Shown: positions 1 through 8,457, numbered from the stretch's first letter. The stretch: 64,000 bases of DNA from JACCSI01 sp035575715 (GCA_035575715.1 DATLXN010000038.1:1-64000); one strand, 5' to 3'. Made by a program: numbers and translations. Notes: generated by a model from the letters alone, not told the origin.

Positions 1-58
1 CTCCCGTAAGGGAACGGGATTTTGAGTCCCGCGCGTCTGCCAGTTCCGCCACTCCGGC
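1..58 (-). tRNA. tRNA-Leu (anticodon CAA), 3' part outside window
   Basis: Read on the minus strand, position 58 begins a seven-base acceptor strand GCCGGAG followed by a tRNA-Leu-type D arm. The anticodon stem-loop is CGGGA-CTCAAAA-TCCCG, giving anticodon CAA (codon UUG). The sequence then enters the long variable arm typical of class II tRNAs (Leu/Ser) and is cut by the window edge, so the T arm and acceptor 3' side are not visible. Confidence 0.93.
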
Positions 59-130
59 GAGGAGGAACCCATTCTATCGGAAGCGCACAGTGGTGCGGTA
101 GACTCACCCCGTTCGGGAGGGGTCCGCTTG

Positions 131-997
131 ATGCGAAACACGCTACGCAACGCTCTATTCGCCCTGTCAGGCGCCGTCGTCATGGCTGTTGTCTTCCACT
201 CGGCATTGCCCGTCTTCGGCCAGGCGCCGGCGGGACCGCGATTGCCACGGCTCGGTGGGAAGCCAGATCTCAATGGCATCTGGCAAGCCATGAACACCGC
301 GAACTGGGATCTCGAAGCGCACGCGGCGCGTCCGGCGCTGGCCATGCGACCTGGGCCGATCGTCCCGGTGCCGGCCAAAGAAGTGCTCGCCTTTGGTGCG
401 ATTGGTGCCGTGCCTGGTGGTATCGGCGTGGTCGAGGGCGGCGAGATTCCGTACACGCCGGAAGGCCTCAAGAAAAAAAAAGAGAACCAGGACAACTGGC
501 TGACGCGCGACCCCGAGATCAAGTGCTACCTGCCCGGTGTGCCGCGCGCCAACTACATGCCGTTTCCGTTTCAGATTTTCCAGAGTGACAAAGCGTTTGC
601 GATCGCCTACGAGTTTGCCGGCGCGTATCGCAATGTCTACCTGAAAGACCCTGGTCCGCCGCAAGTCGATTCGTGGATGGGCCAATCGGTCGGCCGCTGG
701 GAAGGCGACACCTTTGTTATCGACGCAAACGGATTCATCGATCAGAGCTGGTTCGATCGATCCGGCAATCATCACAGTGACGCGCTCAAGGTCACCGAGC
801 GTTACACGATGGTCGATCCCAATCACATCAACTACGAAGCGACCATCGAAGACAAAAACGTGTTTACGCGGCCGTGGAAGATCAGCTTTCCGCTTTATCG
901 GCGAATGGAGAAAGGCGCGCGGCTGAACCAGTTTAAGTGCGTCGAATTCGTCGAGGAGCTGATGTATGGCCACCTGCGTAAAACGCCGGTGCAGTAA
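131..997 (+). CDS. exported protein of unknown function, KPDLNGIW type
   Basis: A secreted protein of about 288 residues with no function I can assign. It has an N-terminal hydrophobic signal segment ending near VFGQA, followed by GGKPDLNGIWQ, a motif shared with the next two genes. The middle carries a VGRWEGDTFVIDANGF stretch, which also recurs in those genes. The ATG at 131 has a purine-rich GGGAGGGG ribosome site about eight bases upstream; a TTG at 128 would add one residue. It sits at the head of a same-strand run with two longer relatives and a DUF6152-type protein, a grouping I associate with Acidobacteriota. No catalytic motif is apparent. Confidence 0.85.
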   Translation: MRNTLRNALFALSGAVVMAVVFHSALPVFGQAPAGPRLPRLGGKPDLNGIWQAMNTANWDLEAHAARPALAMRPGPIVPVPAKEVLAFGAIGAVPGGIGVVEGGEIPYTPEGLKKKKENQDNWLTRDPEIKCYLPGVPRANYMPFPFQIFQSDKAFAIAYEFAGAYRNVYLKDPGPPQVDSWMGQSVGRWEGDTFVIDANGFIDQSWFDRSGNHHSDALKVTERYTMVDPNHINYEATIEDKNVFTRPWKISFPLYRRMEKGARLNQFKCVEFVEELMYGHLRKTPVQ

Positions 998-1008
998 CCG
1001 AGGTCGAC

Positions 1009-2184
1009 ATGCAATACCGCTCAGTTCTCTCGATTGGAACACTTGCCGTGGCGACGGCCGTCGTCTGTTCCCTCGGCCCGGTCGCAGCGGGGCCGAGGTT
1101 CGAAAATGAGTCAAGCGACGGCGGGCAAGCGACACCTGCGGCGGCGACCGCGCAGAAAGCCGCGCCGGCCACCGCTAAGCCCTGGACCATGCCGCGCACG
1201 GTTGATGGCAAACCGGATCTGCAGGGCACCTGGAGCAACGCGACCTTAACGCCCCTCGAGCGCCTGCCCGGTCAGGGCCTGATCCTCACCGACGCGCAGA
1301 CGGCGCAGATCGAAAATCGGACCAAGGAAGTTGCCGCCTTCCGCGACGCGCCCAGCGATCCGAATCGCCCGCCTCCCGTCAAAGGCGGCGAAGATCGGCC
1401 CCTGCCGCCCGGCGAGCCGACGTTCATCGAGCGGATCTCCGCGTCTGCCGGCGGCAAGGTCGGCGGCTATAACAATTTTTGGTTAGATCCGGGCGAACGG
1501 GTCCTGCGCATTGACGGCAAGCCGCGCGGTGCCATGGTGATCGATCCGCCCGACGGTCGGGTGCCGGCCTTGACTCCGGAAGCGCGCACGCGCGCCATGC
1601 AGCGCGCGGCGGGGACGAAAGCTTTCGGTGAGTTCGATCATCCGGAACTGCGGGGATTAGCCGAGCGCTGCTTACTGTCGTTCGGCTCGAACGCAGGGCC
1701 GCCGATGGTGCCGAATTACTTCTACAACAACAACTACCAGATCGTGCAGACCAAGGATCACGTCATGATCATGACCGAGATGGTCCATGACGCGCGGATC
1801 ATCCGGATGGGCGCGGGACTCGAGCATCCGCCCAAGTCGGTGCGTCAGTGGCTTGGCGATTCGATCGGCCGGTGGGACGGCGACACCTTGGTCGTCGAAA
1901 CCACCAACTTCCATCCCCAACAGCAATACCGCGGCGCGTCCGAGAACTTGAAGATCACCGAGCGGTTTACGCGCGCCGGTCCCGACCAGATCCTCTACCG
2001 CTTCACGGTGGAGGACCCGACCACGTTTGTCGCGCCGTGGACGGCGGAACTGGCGTTCAATCGGACTGAGGAAATGATCTACGAGTACGCCTGCCACGAA
2101 GGCAACTACGCGTTGTCGAATGTGCTCAGCGGCGAACGCTCGAAAGAGAAGCGCGACGCCGAGAAAATGAAGAAGCCGCAATGA
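1009..2184 (+). CDS. exported protein of unknown function, KPDLQGTW type
   Basis: A secreted protein of 391 residues, paralogous to the gene that follows. The N-terminal 25 or so residues form a signal peptide; an alanine-rich linker precedes DGKPDLQGTWSNATLTPLER. Shared blocks include GGYNNFWLDPG, ERCLLSFGSNAGPP, NNNYQIVQTKDHVMI, SIGRWDGDTLVVET and YEYACHEGNY. The conserved aromatic and charged residues suggest a binding or enzymatic fold, but I do not recognise the function. The ATG lies 11 bases after the previous stop with GAGGT just upstream. Its stop overlaps the start of the next gene by four bases (ATGA), so the two are likely translationally coupled. Confidence 0.87.
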   Translation: MQYRSVLSIGTLAVATAVVCSLGPVAAGPRFENESSDGGQATPAAATAQKAAPATAKPWTMPRTVDGKPDLQGTWSNATLTPLERLPGQGLILTDAQTAQIENRTKEVAAFRDAPSDPNRPPPVKGGEDRPLPPGEPTFIERISASAGGKVGGYNNFWLDPGERVLRIDGKPRGAMVIDPPDGRVPALTPEARTRAMQRAAGTKAFGEFDHPELRGLAERCLLSFGSNAGPPMVPNYFYNNNYQIVQTKDHVMIMTEMVHDARIIRMGAGLEHPPKSVRQWLGDSIGRWDGDTLVVETTNFHPQQQYRGASENLKITERFTRAGPDQILYRFTVEDPTTFVAPWTAELAFNRTEEMIYEYACHEGNYALSNVLSGERSKEKRDAEKMKKPQ

Positions 2185-3245
2185 AGGCGCTGAGTGCCGG
2201 GCTCGTTGTCGTGGCCGCCGCGCTCGCCTCACCGCAGCTCGCCAGAACGGCGAGCGACCGAGACCAGGCGCCTGTCGGCATTGCCAAACCGTGGACGATG
2301 CCGCGAACGGCAGACGGCAAGCCGGACCTGCAAGGCACCTGGAACAACGCCACGCTGACCCAGCTCGAACGGCCCGAGGGTTCGTCGCTGGTGATGTCGG
2401 CGGACGAAGCCGCCAGGATGGAGAAGGGATTCTCGGAGCGTGTCGAGCGCTTGTCCGAAGCCTCTGATCCGAATCGTCCCGCTCCGCCAAAGGGCGGCGA
2501 CGGGTCGACGGGGGCCGCGGGGAACGTTGGCGGCTACAACAACTTCTGGATCGATCCGGGTGACCGCGTCGCGAGGGTCAACGGCGAATATCGCCGGTCG
2601 TTGATCGTCGATCCACCCAACGGCCGCGTGCCGCCGCCGACGCCCGAAGCGCGGAAGCGGACACAGGAACGGCTGGCGTTGAATAAAGGGCGTGGCCAAT
2701 ACGACCATCCCGAAATGCGCCCACTGGCTGAGCGCTGCCTGATGTCGTTCGGGTCCAACGCCGGGCCGCCAATGTTGCCCAACTACTTCTACAACAACAA
2801 CTATCAGATCGTGCAGACCAAGGACCACGTCATGATCCTCGTGGAAATGGTCCACGACGTCCGGGTCATTCGAATGGGTGGGGAACGCTTACCCAAGCAC
2901 GTGCGACGGTGGACCGGCGATTCGATTGGCCGCTGGGAAGGCGACACGTTGGTGGTCGAAACGACCAAGGTTCACCCCCTGCAGAGTTTCCGTGGGGCGT
3001 CGGACAACCTGAAAGTGACCGAGCGGTTCACACGGACCGGGCCCGAGACAATTCTTTACAAGTTCACCATCGAGGACCCGACCACCTTCACCGCCCCGTG
3101 GAGCGGTGAGGTTCCCTTTAACCGGACCGACGAGTTAATCTATGAGTACGCGTGCCACGAAGGTAACTACGCGCTGGCAAATGTCCTCAGCGGCGAGCGT
3201 AGTCGTGAAAAGCGCGAAGCCCAACGCAAGCAGCCGCAACAGTAG
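2181..3245 (+). CDS. exported protein of unknown function, paralogue of preceding gene
   Basis: A 354-residue secreted protein closely similar along its length to the preceding gene: GKPDLQGTWNNATLTQLER, GGYNNFWIDPG, CLMSFGSNAGPPMLP, NYQIVQTKDHVMILVEM, SIGRWEGDTLVVETTK and YEYACHEGNYAL. It has a signal peptide over roughly residues 1-25. The tandem copies probably arose by duplication. Start ATG overlaps the upstream stop. The C-terminus is Arg/Lys/Gln-rich (SREKREAQRKQPQQ). The function is unknown; co-occurrence with a DUF6152-type protein next door is the only contextual clue. Confidence 0.87.
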   Translation: MKALSAGLVVVAAALASPQLARTASDRDQAPVGIAKPWTMPRTADGKPDLQGTWNNATLTQLERPEGSSLVMSADEAARMEKGFSERVERLSEASDPNRPAPPKGGDGSTGAAGNVGGYNNFWIDPGDRVARVNGEYRRSLIVDPPNGRVPPPTPEARKRTQERLALNKGRGQYDHPEMRPLAERCLMSFGSNAGPPMLPNYFYNNNYQIVQTKDHVMILVEMVHDVRVIRMGGERLPKHVRRWTGDSIGRWEGDTLVVETTKVHPLQSFRGASDNLKVTERFTRTGPETILYKFTIEDPTTFTAPWSGEVPFNRTDELIYEYACHEGNYALANVLSGERSREKREAQRKQPQQ

Positions 3246-3302
3246 ATGGCAGGCCCCAGGGCTCAACCCAGGCCCCAGGAGCAAGACGGGGATACGAAAC
3301 TT

Positions 3303-3755
3303 ATGCGAACAACAGCCTTTACGGTCTTAGCAGGATTGGTTCTTCTCGCGGCCACCGTGCCAGTCAGGGGGCACCATGCCTTTGGCGCCGAATTCGATCC
3401 GGATGCGCCGATCCGATTGCAGGGTAAGGTCGTCAAACTCGAATGGGTCAATCCTCACGCGTGGATCCATATCGACGTCAAGAAACCGGATGGCACCAAC
3501 GAAGTCTGGATGGTCGAGGGCGGCACGCCCAACACGCTGCTGCGCCGCGGCTTGACCCGCGATTCGTTGACCGTCGGCACTGAGCTGGTCGTCGACGGCT
3601 ACCAGACCAAGGACCACTCCCTCAAGCGCGCCAACGGTCGCGACGTGACATTCACCGACGGACGCAAGATGTTTATGGGTTCGTCAGGAACCGGCGCACC
3701 GAAGGACGGCCGCGACCCGGTTGACGGCGCCAAGAAACCGCCGCCGCCGAAATAA
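3303..3755 (+). CDS. DUF6152-family exported protein
   Basis: A small secreted protein of 150 residues. After a signal peptide (about residues 1-23, ending VPVRG) comes HHAFGAEFDPDAPIRLQGKV, then VKLEWVNPHAWIHIDVK, the hallmarks of the DUF6152 family, a small beta-rich domain resembling an OB-like fold. The HH directly after the cleavage site and a second conserved His (NPHAW) could bind metal, but that is inference. The ATG at 3303 was chosen because the signal peptide starts there; a frame-open ATG at 3246 would add a hydrophilic 19-residue leader. It closes the run of exported proteins and is followed by a short repeat tract. Confidence 0.85.
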   Translation: MRTTAFTVLAGLVLLAATVPVRGHHAFGAEFDPDAPIRLQGKVVKLEWVNPHAWIHIDVKKPDGTNEVWMVEGGTPNTLLRRGLTRDSLTVGTELVVDGYQTKDHSLKRANGRDVTFTDGRKMFMGSSGTGAPKDGRDPVDGAKKPPPPK

Positions 3756-3808
3756 GTGCTCAGCACTCAGCACTCATCACTTAGCACTCAGCACTTAGCA
3801 CTTCACAG
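3756..3808. repeat. AGCACTC-type tandem repeat tract
   Basis: A 50-bp tract of six to seven near-identical 7-8-base units alternating CACTCAG and CACTTAG directly after a stop codon. The same unit family recurs at 11866-11907 and 36250-36342. It has no coding potential and separates the DUF6152 gene from the M16 peptidase gene. Confidence 0.8.
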
Positions 3809-3864
3809 AGTTTCAAGGTCGCTCGCCAGGCGCCTTGGAACTTTTTCAGTTTAAGGAAGGCCCT

Positions 3865-5000
3865 GTGACGAACACTGTGTTGGCTTTTACGTTGCTGCTC
3901 CTCGCGCCGTTGACCGTGCTCGCGCAAACCCCGGCGCGTTTCAATGTGCCGGTGGAATATTTCACGCTGCCCAATGGGCTCAAGGTGGTGGTCAGCGAAG
4001 ACCGCAGTGCACCGGTCGTGCTGGTGGAGGTCATGTACAACATTGGCTTCCGCATCGAGCCGAAAGGCCGCACCGGGTTCGCTCACCTGTTCGAGCACAT
4101 GATGTTCCAGGGCTCGGCACAGGTCAAAAAGATGGAGCATGTCGGCATCATGCAGCAGGCCGGCGGTGTCGTGAACGGGTCGACGCGGCTGGATTACACC
4201 AATTACTTTCAAGCTCTGCCGTCCAATGCACTCGACGTGGCGCTGTGGCTCGAAGCGGACCGGATGAAGTCGCTCGACGTCAGCGCCGACAATCTCAAAA
4301 ATCAGCAGAACGTCGTGAGCGAGGAAGTGCGGGTCAACGTGTTGAATCAGCCGCACGGCTCGTTCGAGTGGCTCGACCTCTGGCAGCGCGCCAACAGCAA
4401 TTGGGCCAACGCGCATAATTTTTATGGTGACCTCGCCGACCTCGAGGCCGCGACGCTCGACGACGTGCGGTGCCAGCCGATTGCCAGCGCCGGCGTGCGC
4501 GCCAGCTTGTCTTCCTTGGTGAAGCGCCGTTCTTCGCGCTGCGGCGGCTCGCTGACATCGGACGGCGCCGGGAGCGACTGACGGGGGAGCGCGGCGAAGT
4601 GCTTGTCGGCCAGCTGTCGGACTTCGGCAACGGTGGTATCACCGACCACGACCAGGACCGCATTATTCGGCGCGTAGTAGGTCCTGAAGAACGACTCGCG
4701 GACGTGCGGACCAGCGGGATCACCGCTGCGGAATTGGCCCAATCGAAGACAGCGTTGCGTTCGGCGTTCCTCGAAGATATGGAAGGAGGCTTCATGCCAC
4801 GTTTCGGCCGCGCCAACCTGCTCGCCGCGTTTGCGTTGTTCGACGACGACCCCAAACGGGTCAATACGATTCTGGACGAACTGGACAAAGTCACACTCGA
4901 CGACGTGAAGGCTGCCGCTGGACGGTGGTTCGTGTCGACCAACCGCACATCGATTGATAGCAGACCAGTCAGCAAGCCGACGACCGGAGGTGGGCAGTGA
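3865..5000 (+). pseudogene. M16 zinc metallopeptidase, catalytic subunit, disrupted by internal inversion and deletion
   Basis: The N-terminal arm (3865-4470) encodes a signal peptide, the LPNGLKVVVSEDRSAPVV start of the M16 fold, the inverted zinc motif HLFEH and the third-ligand helix NVVSEEVR, ending at LEAATLDDVR. The C-terminal arm (about 4710-5000) encodes GITAAELAQSKTALRSAFLE and then continues to a stop, in a different frame. Between them, 4467-4701 reads correctly only on the minus strand (RESFFRTYYAPNNAVLVVVG through LARTPALAIGWH). About 90-100 residues normally lying between that piece and GITAAEL are absent. As assembled, the forward frame stops at 4581 after about 239 residues. 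GTG 3865 is preferred because AAGGAAGG lies six bases upstream and the signal peptide begins there. Either a true pseudogene or a local misassembly. Confidence 0.85.
4467..4701 (-). other. inverted internal segment of the M16 peptidase gene
   Basis: On the minus strand this segment encodes the middle of an M16 peptidase: RESFFRTYYAPNNAVLVVVG, then TVAEVRQLADKHFAALPRQ, then the start of the second M16 half, LARTPALAIGWH. Both borders carry the direct 9-mer GACGTGCGG (4462-4470 and 4701-4709), each containing ACGT. Flipping the segment at the ACGT cores restores LDDVRESFFR in frame at the left border but leaves the right border out of frame. Confidence 0.85.
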
Positions 5001-6442
5001 ACCGCTTGACGCAACGCGTTGTGATCACCCTGACGGCGGTTGTCGTCGCGCTGTTCGGGCTGCCCGCTGGGTCGACCGCGCAATCGACGGCGCGGCCGGC
5101 GATTGGACCTGAACGGGCATTCGTGCCGCCGCCCCGGGTCGAGCGCATATTGCCCAATGGTCTGAAGGTGATTGCGGTGCGTTTTCTTACGGTGCCAAAA
5201 GTCTCGGTCGCACTGACCGTCCAATCAGGCCTGGCGGCCGATCCGGCGAATCAGGCGGGCTTGGCGCAGTTCGTAGCCGACGTGGCTCAGGAAGGCACCG
5301 CGACACGCGACAGCCGTCAGATCAAGCAGGAAGTGTTCGCGATGGGCGCCAGCCTGACCGGCACGGCTGGCCAGGACACGACGACGTTCACCATCCGCGG
5401 TCTCGCCGATACGCTGCCGCAGATGATGGCGCTGCTTGCCGATGTCGTGCGCAACCCGACGTTTCCGCAAAGTGAAGTCGACCTGATCAAGGCCAACACC
5501 GAGCAGCGCCTGCAGGCGCAGATGGCGTCGCCGCAGATGGTCGCGAACCGGGTCTATCGGCAGACCCTGTTCGGCTCGCATCCCTATGCGCGCGTCGGGG
5601 CGACGCCGGAAACGGTGAAGGTCATCGACCGCGCAGCGATCGTGCAGTACCACCGGAGCTACTACCGGCCGAACAACGCGTTTCTCGTGATTACCGGCGA
5701 TGTCACGCCTGACGCGGCGTTTGCCGCGGCAGAAAAGGTGTTTGCGACTTGGACGCGCGGGGTGGTGCCGCCGCCGCCCACTGCCCCTGTTCCCGGTCTG
5801 CAGGGTCGCCGGATCGTCTTCGTGCAGCGCCCGAACAGCGTGCAGTCGTCGATTTCGGTCGGCAACTTTACGATTCGGCGCAACGATCCGCGCTGGCCGG
5901 TGTTGAACGTCGCCAACCAGATTTACGGCGGCGCCTTTGATTCGCGACTGGTGCGCAACATTCGCGAAGACAAGGGCTATACCTATTCGCCGCAATCGGT
6001 GTTCCAGGCGATGGGGCAGGCTGGCCTGTATCGCGCGGCCGCCGACGTCCGCAACGAGGTGACCGGTGCGACGTTAAAAGAAATTTACGGCGAGATCGAC
6101 ACGTTCCGCCGGGACGGGCCGGCGGTTGCCGAACTCGACAACGCCAAGGTGTATGCGCGCGGGTTGTTCGTCATCCAGAACGCCACGCAGGCGGGTCTAT
6201 CGAACACCCTGAACACGATGTATAGCTTTGGTTTGCCGAACGACTATCCAGAGCAATTTCAGAAGCATGTGTCGAGCCTGTCGCCGGAAGCCGTCAAAAC
6301 TGGCGCGCAGATGCTGCTCGGGTCAGAGAATTCGGTGATTGTGATCGTTGGCGACTACACCAAGGTGAAAGATCAACTCGGCGCCTTCGCGAACATCTCG
6401 TTTGTCGATCTCAACGGCAAGCCCATCCCGCCGCCGCAGTAA
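4997..6442 (+). CDS. M16-family peptidase-like protein, non-catalytic partner
   Basis: An exported protein of 481 residues with two M16 halves. After a signal peptide (about 1-30) the fold starts at RILPNGLKVIAVRFLTVPKV. At the position of the zinc motif HxxEH it reads LAQFVADVAQEG, so the zinc ligands are missing. Later blocks YHRSYYRPNNAFLVITGDVT, YGGAFDSRLVRNIREDKGYT and SPQSVFQ are the usual M16 C-terminal features, including the R/Y residues that contact substrate. Such proteins pair with a catalytic M16 subunit as heterodimers; here the presumed partner is the disrupted gene immediately upstream. The GTG start overlaps the upstream TGA and has GGAGG six bases before it. Confidence 0.9.
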   Translation: MNRLTQRVVITLTAVVVALFGLPAGSTAQSTARPAIGPERAFVPPPRVERILPNGLKVIAVRFLTVPKVSVALTVQSGLAADPANQAGLAQFVADVAQEGTATRDSRQIKQEVFAMGASLTGTAGQDTTTFTIRGLADTLPQMMALLADVVRNPTFPQSEVDLIKANTEQRLQAQMASPQMVANRVYRQTLFGSHPYARVGATPETVKVIDRAAIVQYHRSYYRPNNAFLVITGDVTPDAAFAAAEKVFATWTRGVVPPPPTAPVPGLQGRRIVFVQRPNSVQSSISVGNFTIRRNDPRWPVLNVANQIYGGAFDSRLVRNIREDKGYTYSPQSVFQAMGQAGLYRAAADVRNEVTGATLKEIYGEIDTFRRDGPAVAELDNAKVYARGLFVIQNATQAGLSNTLNTMYSFGLPNDYPEQFQKHVSSLSPEAVKTGAQMLLGSENSVIVIVGDYTKVKDQLGAFANISFVDLNGKPIPPPQ

Positions 6443-6445
6443 ACG

Positions 6446-6919
6446 CTACGAGAAGCCGATCCAGCGGCCGGCGGCCGCGACGACAAACCACATCGTCAGC
6501 GAGATGGCGCCGACCAGTTTGCTCGTCGCGGTGGTCGCCAACCCTTCTCGGCTGGCGATACGATTGCGAATGGCGAACGTGAACAGCAATGCGATCGGCA
6601 GCGTGGTGATCTTCACCCAGAACGACGTGTTGTAGTAGCACTTGATCGACTCGGAGAGGAACAGCGCGGTCCCGGTCGAGAGCATGACCACCAGGCTGCC
6701 GATCAGCCACGGCCGGATGTCCCGGGTCAGCTGCGCGACCGGGTGGTTGCGAAGTCCGAGGCCGAGCAGGCGCAAGTCGATGATCAAAACGGCGCCGCCC
6801 AGCACACACAGGCCGAGCAAGTGTACGGCTTCGATCACTGGAAACAGCCAGAGCGAACCGCGGATCGCTTCGCCGATCCAGGTCGCTTCACACCATTCAA
6901 AAAACGGCAACAGGGACAT
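6446..6919 (-). CDS. four-helix integral membrane protein, DUF6644-like
   Basis: A 157-residue polytopic protein with about four transmembrane segments (near residues 22-45, 70-88, 97-115 and 133-152). The first helix contains FPVIEAVHLLGLCVLGGAVL followed by DLRLLGLGLR, and the second follows RDIRPWLIGSLVVMLSTG. The upstream neighbour is a clear paralogue, so these are a tandem duplicate pair. Conserved His residues inside helices could bind haem, as in small b-type cytochromes, but this is inference. The stop lies four bases from the convergent M16-like gene, leaving no room for a separate terminator. Confidence 0.75.
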   Translation of the reverse strand: MSLLPFFEWCEATWIGEAIRGSLWLFPVIEAVHLLGLCVLGGAVLIIDLRLLGLGLRNHPVAQLTRDIRPWLIGSLVVMLSTGTALFLSESIKCYYNTSFWVKITTLPIALLFTFAIRNRIASREGLATTATSKLVGAISLTMWFVVAAAGRWIGFS

Positions 6920-6922
6920 CGG

Positions 6923-7483
6923 CTACTTCGGCGGGACGGTGCATCCAGCCGCCCAGTTGATGACGTCAGACTGCGGCTGGATGTCGCAGTCGAACCAGTT
7001 ATAAGCAATCATCCGCCCGGAGACGACGATCGCGGCCCACAGGCCCAGCGAGATGATTGCCGCGGCGCGCGCACCACGCGGCGGCCGCGGATCGGTGTCC
7101 CACTCGGCGACTGACCGCTCGGTGCGGTTGTGGAAGATCCAGACGTTGAGGCCGGCCAGGACCAGCATCACTATCTTGATGCGGAAGAAAATGTTCTGGT
7201 AGTTGCGGACCGGGATGGCGTAGAACAGCAGCAGTCCGGTGATCATCATCACCGCGAAACCGACCTTGGTCCACGGCAGCACCCGGCGCGTCAGATCGCT
7301 GACTGGCACCCCGCGCAGCGCTATCCCCAGTAAGCGCAGGTCGAGAATCACGGCGAGTCCGACAAACAGCGTCAACGCCAGGACGTGCGTCGACTCGACC
7401 AGCGGGTAGATGAACAGCGACTCGTGCAGCGCCACGCTGTAATGGGTGCTGGCCAGCCACTCGAGGAAAGTTAGTAGCGACAC
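6923..7483 (-). CDS. integral membrane protein, DUF6644-like, paralogue of next gene
   Basis: A 186-residue membrane protein sharing its start (MSLLxFxEW), its helix-one pattern (YPLVESTHVLALTLFVGLAV), DLRLLGIALRGVP and the RRVLPWTKVGFAVMMITG block with the downstream gene, from which it is separated by three bases. The C-terminus after the last helix is longer and carries two cysteines in a probably extracytoplasmic tail. The His in STHVLAL aligns with that in VHLLG of the paralogue. Two cytochrome c'-like genes begin next door, so an electron-transfer role is conceivable. Function unknown. Confidence 0.75.
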   Translation of the reverse strand: MSLLTFLEWLASTHYSVALHESLFIYPLVESTHVLALTLFVGLAVILDLRLLGIALRGVPVSDLTRRVLPWTKVGFAVMMITGLLLFYAIPVRNYQNIFFRIKIVMLVLAGLNVWIFHNRTERSVAEWDTDPRPPRGARAAAIISLGLWAAIVVSGRMIAYNWFDCDIQPQSDVINWAAGCTVPPK

Positions 7484-7494
7484 GGCGGGCTAAG

Positions 7495-7500
7495 TATAGA
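7495..7500 (+). promoter_or_regulatory. -10-like box TATAGA, 10 nt before cytochrome c' start
   Basis: TATAGA ends ten bases before the ATG at 7511. No Shine-Dalgarno sequence fits in between and no clear -35 is seen. It is one of several such boxes in this window. Confidence 0.4.
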
Positions 7501-7510
7501 CTCGGCAGCC

Positions 7511-7975
7511 ATGCGAACGACGACATCGATGGTGCTGATCGTGTGGCTGGCCGCCGCCGCGCTGACCGCGCAGACCGTGCCCGGTGCGCCAGGTCCGACC
7601 CGCGGCGACGGCACCGCACGGGTCGGGACGATGAGCGAGCTCATGATCCACATGATCTATCCGACCTCCGATGCGGTGTTTTATATTTTGTCACGAACAC
7701 CAAAAACAGATACAGAGTGGGCCGACCTGCAGGCCAAGACGTTGACCTTGGCGGAATCGGCGAACCTGCTGATGATGCCGGGCCGCGCGCGCGACCAGGA
7801 TCGCTGGATCAAGGACGCCCGACTGATGCTCGATGCGGGACGGGCGGCGTATCAGGCGGCCAAGGCGAAAGATGTGGTGGCGCTCGAAGCGCTCAGCGAT
7901 CAGTTGTACGAATCGTGCGTGACCTGTCACAAAAATTATCGGCCTGATTATGGCAAGCCCAAGCCACCGGCATAA
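7511..7975 (+). CDS. cytochrome c'-like monohaem protein
   Basis: A 154-residue exported protein: signal peptide (about 1-20, ending ALTAQ), a helical body, and a single haem motif C136-V-T-C139-H140 close to the C-terminus. One haem site at the end of a four-helix bundle is the layout of cytochrome c' and c556-type proteins, which bind haem in the periplasm and can carry electrons or bind NO or CO. ESANLLMMPGRARD and LYESCVTCHKNY are shared with the convergent gene at 7979-8446, so the two are paralogues. It is divergent from the DUF6644-like pair. Confidence 0.88.
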   Translation: MRTTTSMVLIVWLAAAALTAQTVPGAPGPTRGDGTARVGTMSELMIHMIYPTSDAVFYILSRTPKTDTEWADLQAKTLTLAESANLLMMPGRARDQDRWIKDARLMLDAGRAAYQAAKAKDVVALEALSDQLYESCVTCHKNYRPDYGKPKPPA

Positions 7976-7978
7976 CGA

Positions 7979-8446
7979 TCACGGGGTAAAGTTCGGGCGT
8001 TGAATTTCTAAGGCGTACTTGGCGTGGCAGGCAGTGCAACTGTCATACAGTTCGGCGCCGACGTCGAAGACCGCTTGCGTGTCGTGTGATTCGGCGGCCT
8101 TGATCGCCTTTTGCGCGACTGCGATCATCGCCTGTGAGAGTTGCATCCACTCGGCCCCGTCTTTGGCGCGGCTGCTCATCATCAACAGGTTGCCGGACTC
8201 GGCCACCACGTAAGCGCTGTTGCGGACGGCATCCCACTCTTCTGAGGTCTGCGGCTCGATCTCGATGGTGCCGTTGGCGTCGATCACCGTGCCGACGGCA
8301 TCCCAATAGACTTCTGCGGCAGGTTCGATGATCGACGCCATCAACTGCTTGGTATCGGCGACGGGCCGGAAGGGCGGCGGGGCGGGTGCGGAGCTGCAGC
8401 CGACAACGGTCAGCGACGCGGCGAGCGACAGGCACAGAGTGCGCAT
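7979..8446 (-). CDS. cytochrome c'-like lipoprotein
   Basis: A 155-residue protein with a lipoprotein signal (lipobox LTVVGC, Cys about residue 17), so it is probably anchored in a membrane facing the periplasm. It has a helical body with ESGNLLMMSSRAKDG and a C-terminal haem motif C137-T-A-C140-H141. It is paralogous to the convergent neighbour, whose stop lies four bases away. Tail-to-tail paralogues of this kind probably arose by inverted duplication. Haem ligation is predicted from the motif; redox partner and role are unknown. Confidence 0.87.
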   Translation of the reverse strand: MRTLCLSLAASLTVVGCSSAPAPPPFRPVADTKQLMASIIEPAAEVYWDAVGTVIDANGTIEIEPQTSEEWDAVRNSAYVVAESGNLLMMSSRAKDGAEWMQLSQAMIAVAQKAIKAAESHDTQAVFDVGAELYDSCTACHAKYALEIQRPNFTP

Positions 8447-8457
8447 CTGCGCGAATA

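Noticed and set aside
167..1135. Minus-strand open frame of 322 codons opposite the first exported protein
   Set aside because: Overlaps two plus-strand genes with signal peptides and shared motifs; translation is Arg/His-rich and lacks domains, as expected of a shadow.
4467..4701. Site-specific phase-variation switch in the M16 gene
   Set aside because: No recombinase gene lies nearby, no long inverted repeats flank the segment, and flipping it does not restore the right-hand reading frame.
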